The notes below the pieces were generated by a model, which worked only from the letters and a program-made list of their open reading frames with translations, made no database searches and had not been told where the DNA came from. A program made the translations under genes and the position numbers. Positions 5,696-5,824 of a stretch of 5,824 bases of DNA are shown here, piece after piece (position 1 is the stretch's first letter; each line of letters starts with the position of its first letter). Origin of the DNA: Yinghuangia elevatio (GTDB lineage Bacteria > Actinomycetota > Actinomycetes > Streptomycetales > Streptomycetaceae). The stretch covers positions 1-5,824 of the forward strand of contig NZ_JBEZFP010000240.1 of the NCBI RefSeq assembly GCF_040649515.1, written 5' to 3'.

Positions 5696-5824
5696 ATGTC
5701 GCGTCGCGCACGCAGGGCGGACGCGGCGGTGGCGCCGCACACGGACGCGGACACCGACGACGGCGAGGTCCGCACGGTCGTGTTGGAACTGAGCGCCCCG
5801 GAGGACCCCGCTCCCGTACGGTCC
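5696..5824 (+). CDS. Start of an unidentified protein, cut by the window end
   Basis: An ATG four bases after the glycosyltransferase stop opens a frame that stays open for all 43 codons to the edge. It begins MSRRARRADAAVAPHTDADT and continues with GEVRTVVLELSAPEDPAPV. Third positions are mostly G or C, as in the other genes here. The tight spacing implies co-transcription, perhaps with translational coupling, since no strong Shine-Dalgarno is present beyond GGCGGGTGG (5676-5684). The N-terminus is a basic stretch followed by an acidic, probably disordered one. No family can be named from this fragment and I assign no function. The start could also lie further downstream. Confidence 0.5.
   Translation, partial: MSRRARRADAAVAPHTDADTDDGEVRTVVLELSAPEDPAPVRS

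Noticed and set aside
4146..5792. 548-codon plus-strand frame and 536-codon minus-strand frame over the glycosyltransferase
   Set aside because: Longer than the real gene but made of Arg/Pro/Gly runs with no hydrophobic pattern or motif. The GT-C frame has membrane helices, NPDEG and D.KPP.
1..5824. Mobile element, CRISPR array, tRNA or defence system
   Set aside because: No transposase or integrase motifs, no terminal inverted repeats with target duplications, no regularly spaced repeats and no cloverleaf pattern were seen. Gene content is ordinary metabolic and envelope functions.

Overview
The window is uniformly GC-rich with strongly G/C-biased third codon positions. It has compact convergent and divergent gene pairs, and two genes whose -10 box sits exactly six bases from the start codon, an arrangement typical of leaderless mRNAs. 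All of this fits a high-GC actinomycete chromosome (Streptomyces / Streptosporangiales-like). The genus cannot be fixed from the sequence alone. I see no tRNA, rRNA, CRISPR array, insertion sequence or phage gene.

Layout, left to right. (1) 98-1630 (+): a 12-helix APC-superfamily amino acid permease of the cationic amino acid transporter type, preceded by a possible extended -10 promoter and a hairpin that covers the putative ribosome binding site. A 27-bp tandem duplication straddles its stop codon. (2) 1730-2677 (-): an AraC-family regulator with an N-terminal cupin and C-terminal double helix-turn-helix, probably translated from a leaderless mRNA. (3) 2806-3630 (+): a divergently transcribed NmrA-like atypical short-chain dehydrogenase. 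The 128-bp gap between these two is rich in inverted repeats and copies of TGGACG. (4) 3713-4059 (-): a DUF1330 gene with an excellent ribosome binding site but an apparent one-base deletion in a run of five C, so it is annotated as a frameshifted gene. (5) 4279-5691 (+): a GT-C fold, ArnT/PMT_2-like membrane glycosyltransferase, also apparently leaderless. (6) 5696-5824 (+): the first 43 codons of a gene that starts four bases after the glycosyltransferase stop and runs off the window.

The clearest functional unit is the AraC regulator / NmrA oxidoreductase pair, a regulator and its likely target sharing one divergent promoter region. The glycosyltransferase and the truncated last gene look like the start of an operon. 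The permease and the DUF1330 gene have no evident link to their neighbours. I found no convincing novel multi-gene system. The points most worth following up are the DUF1330 frameshift, the repeated motif in the divergent promoter, and the matching leaderless-start signatures.
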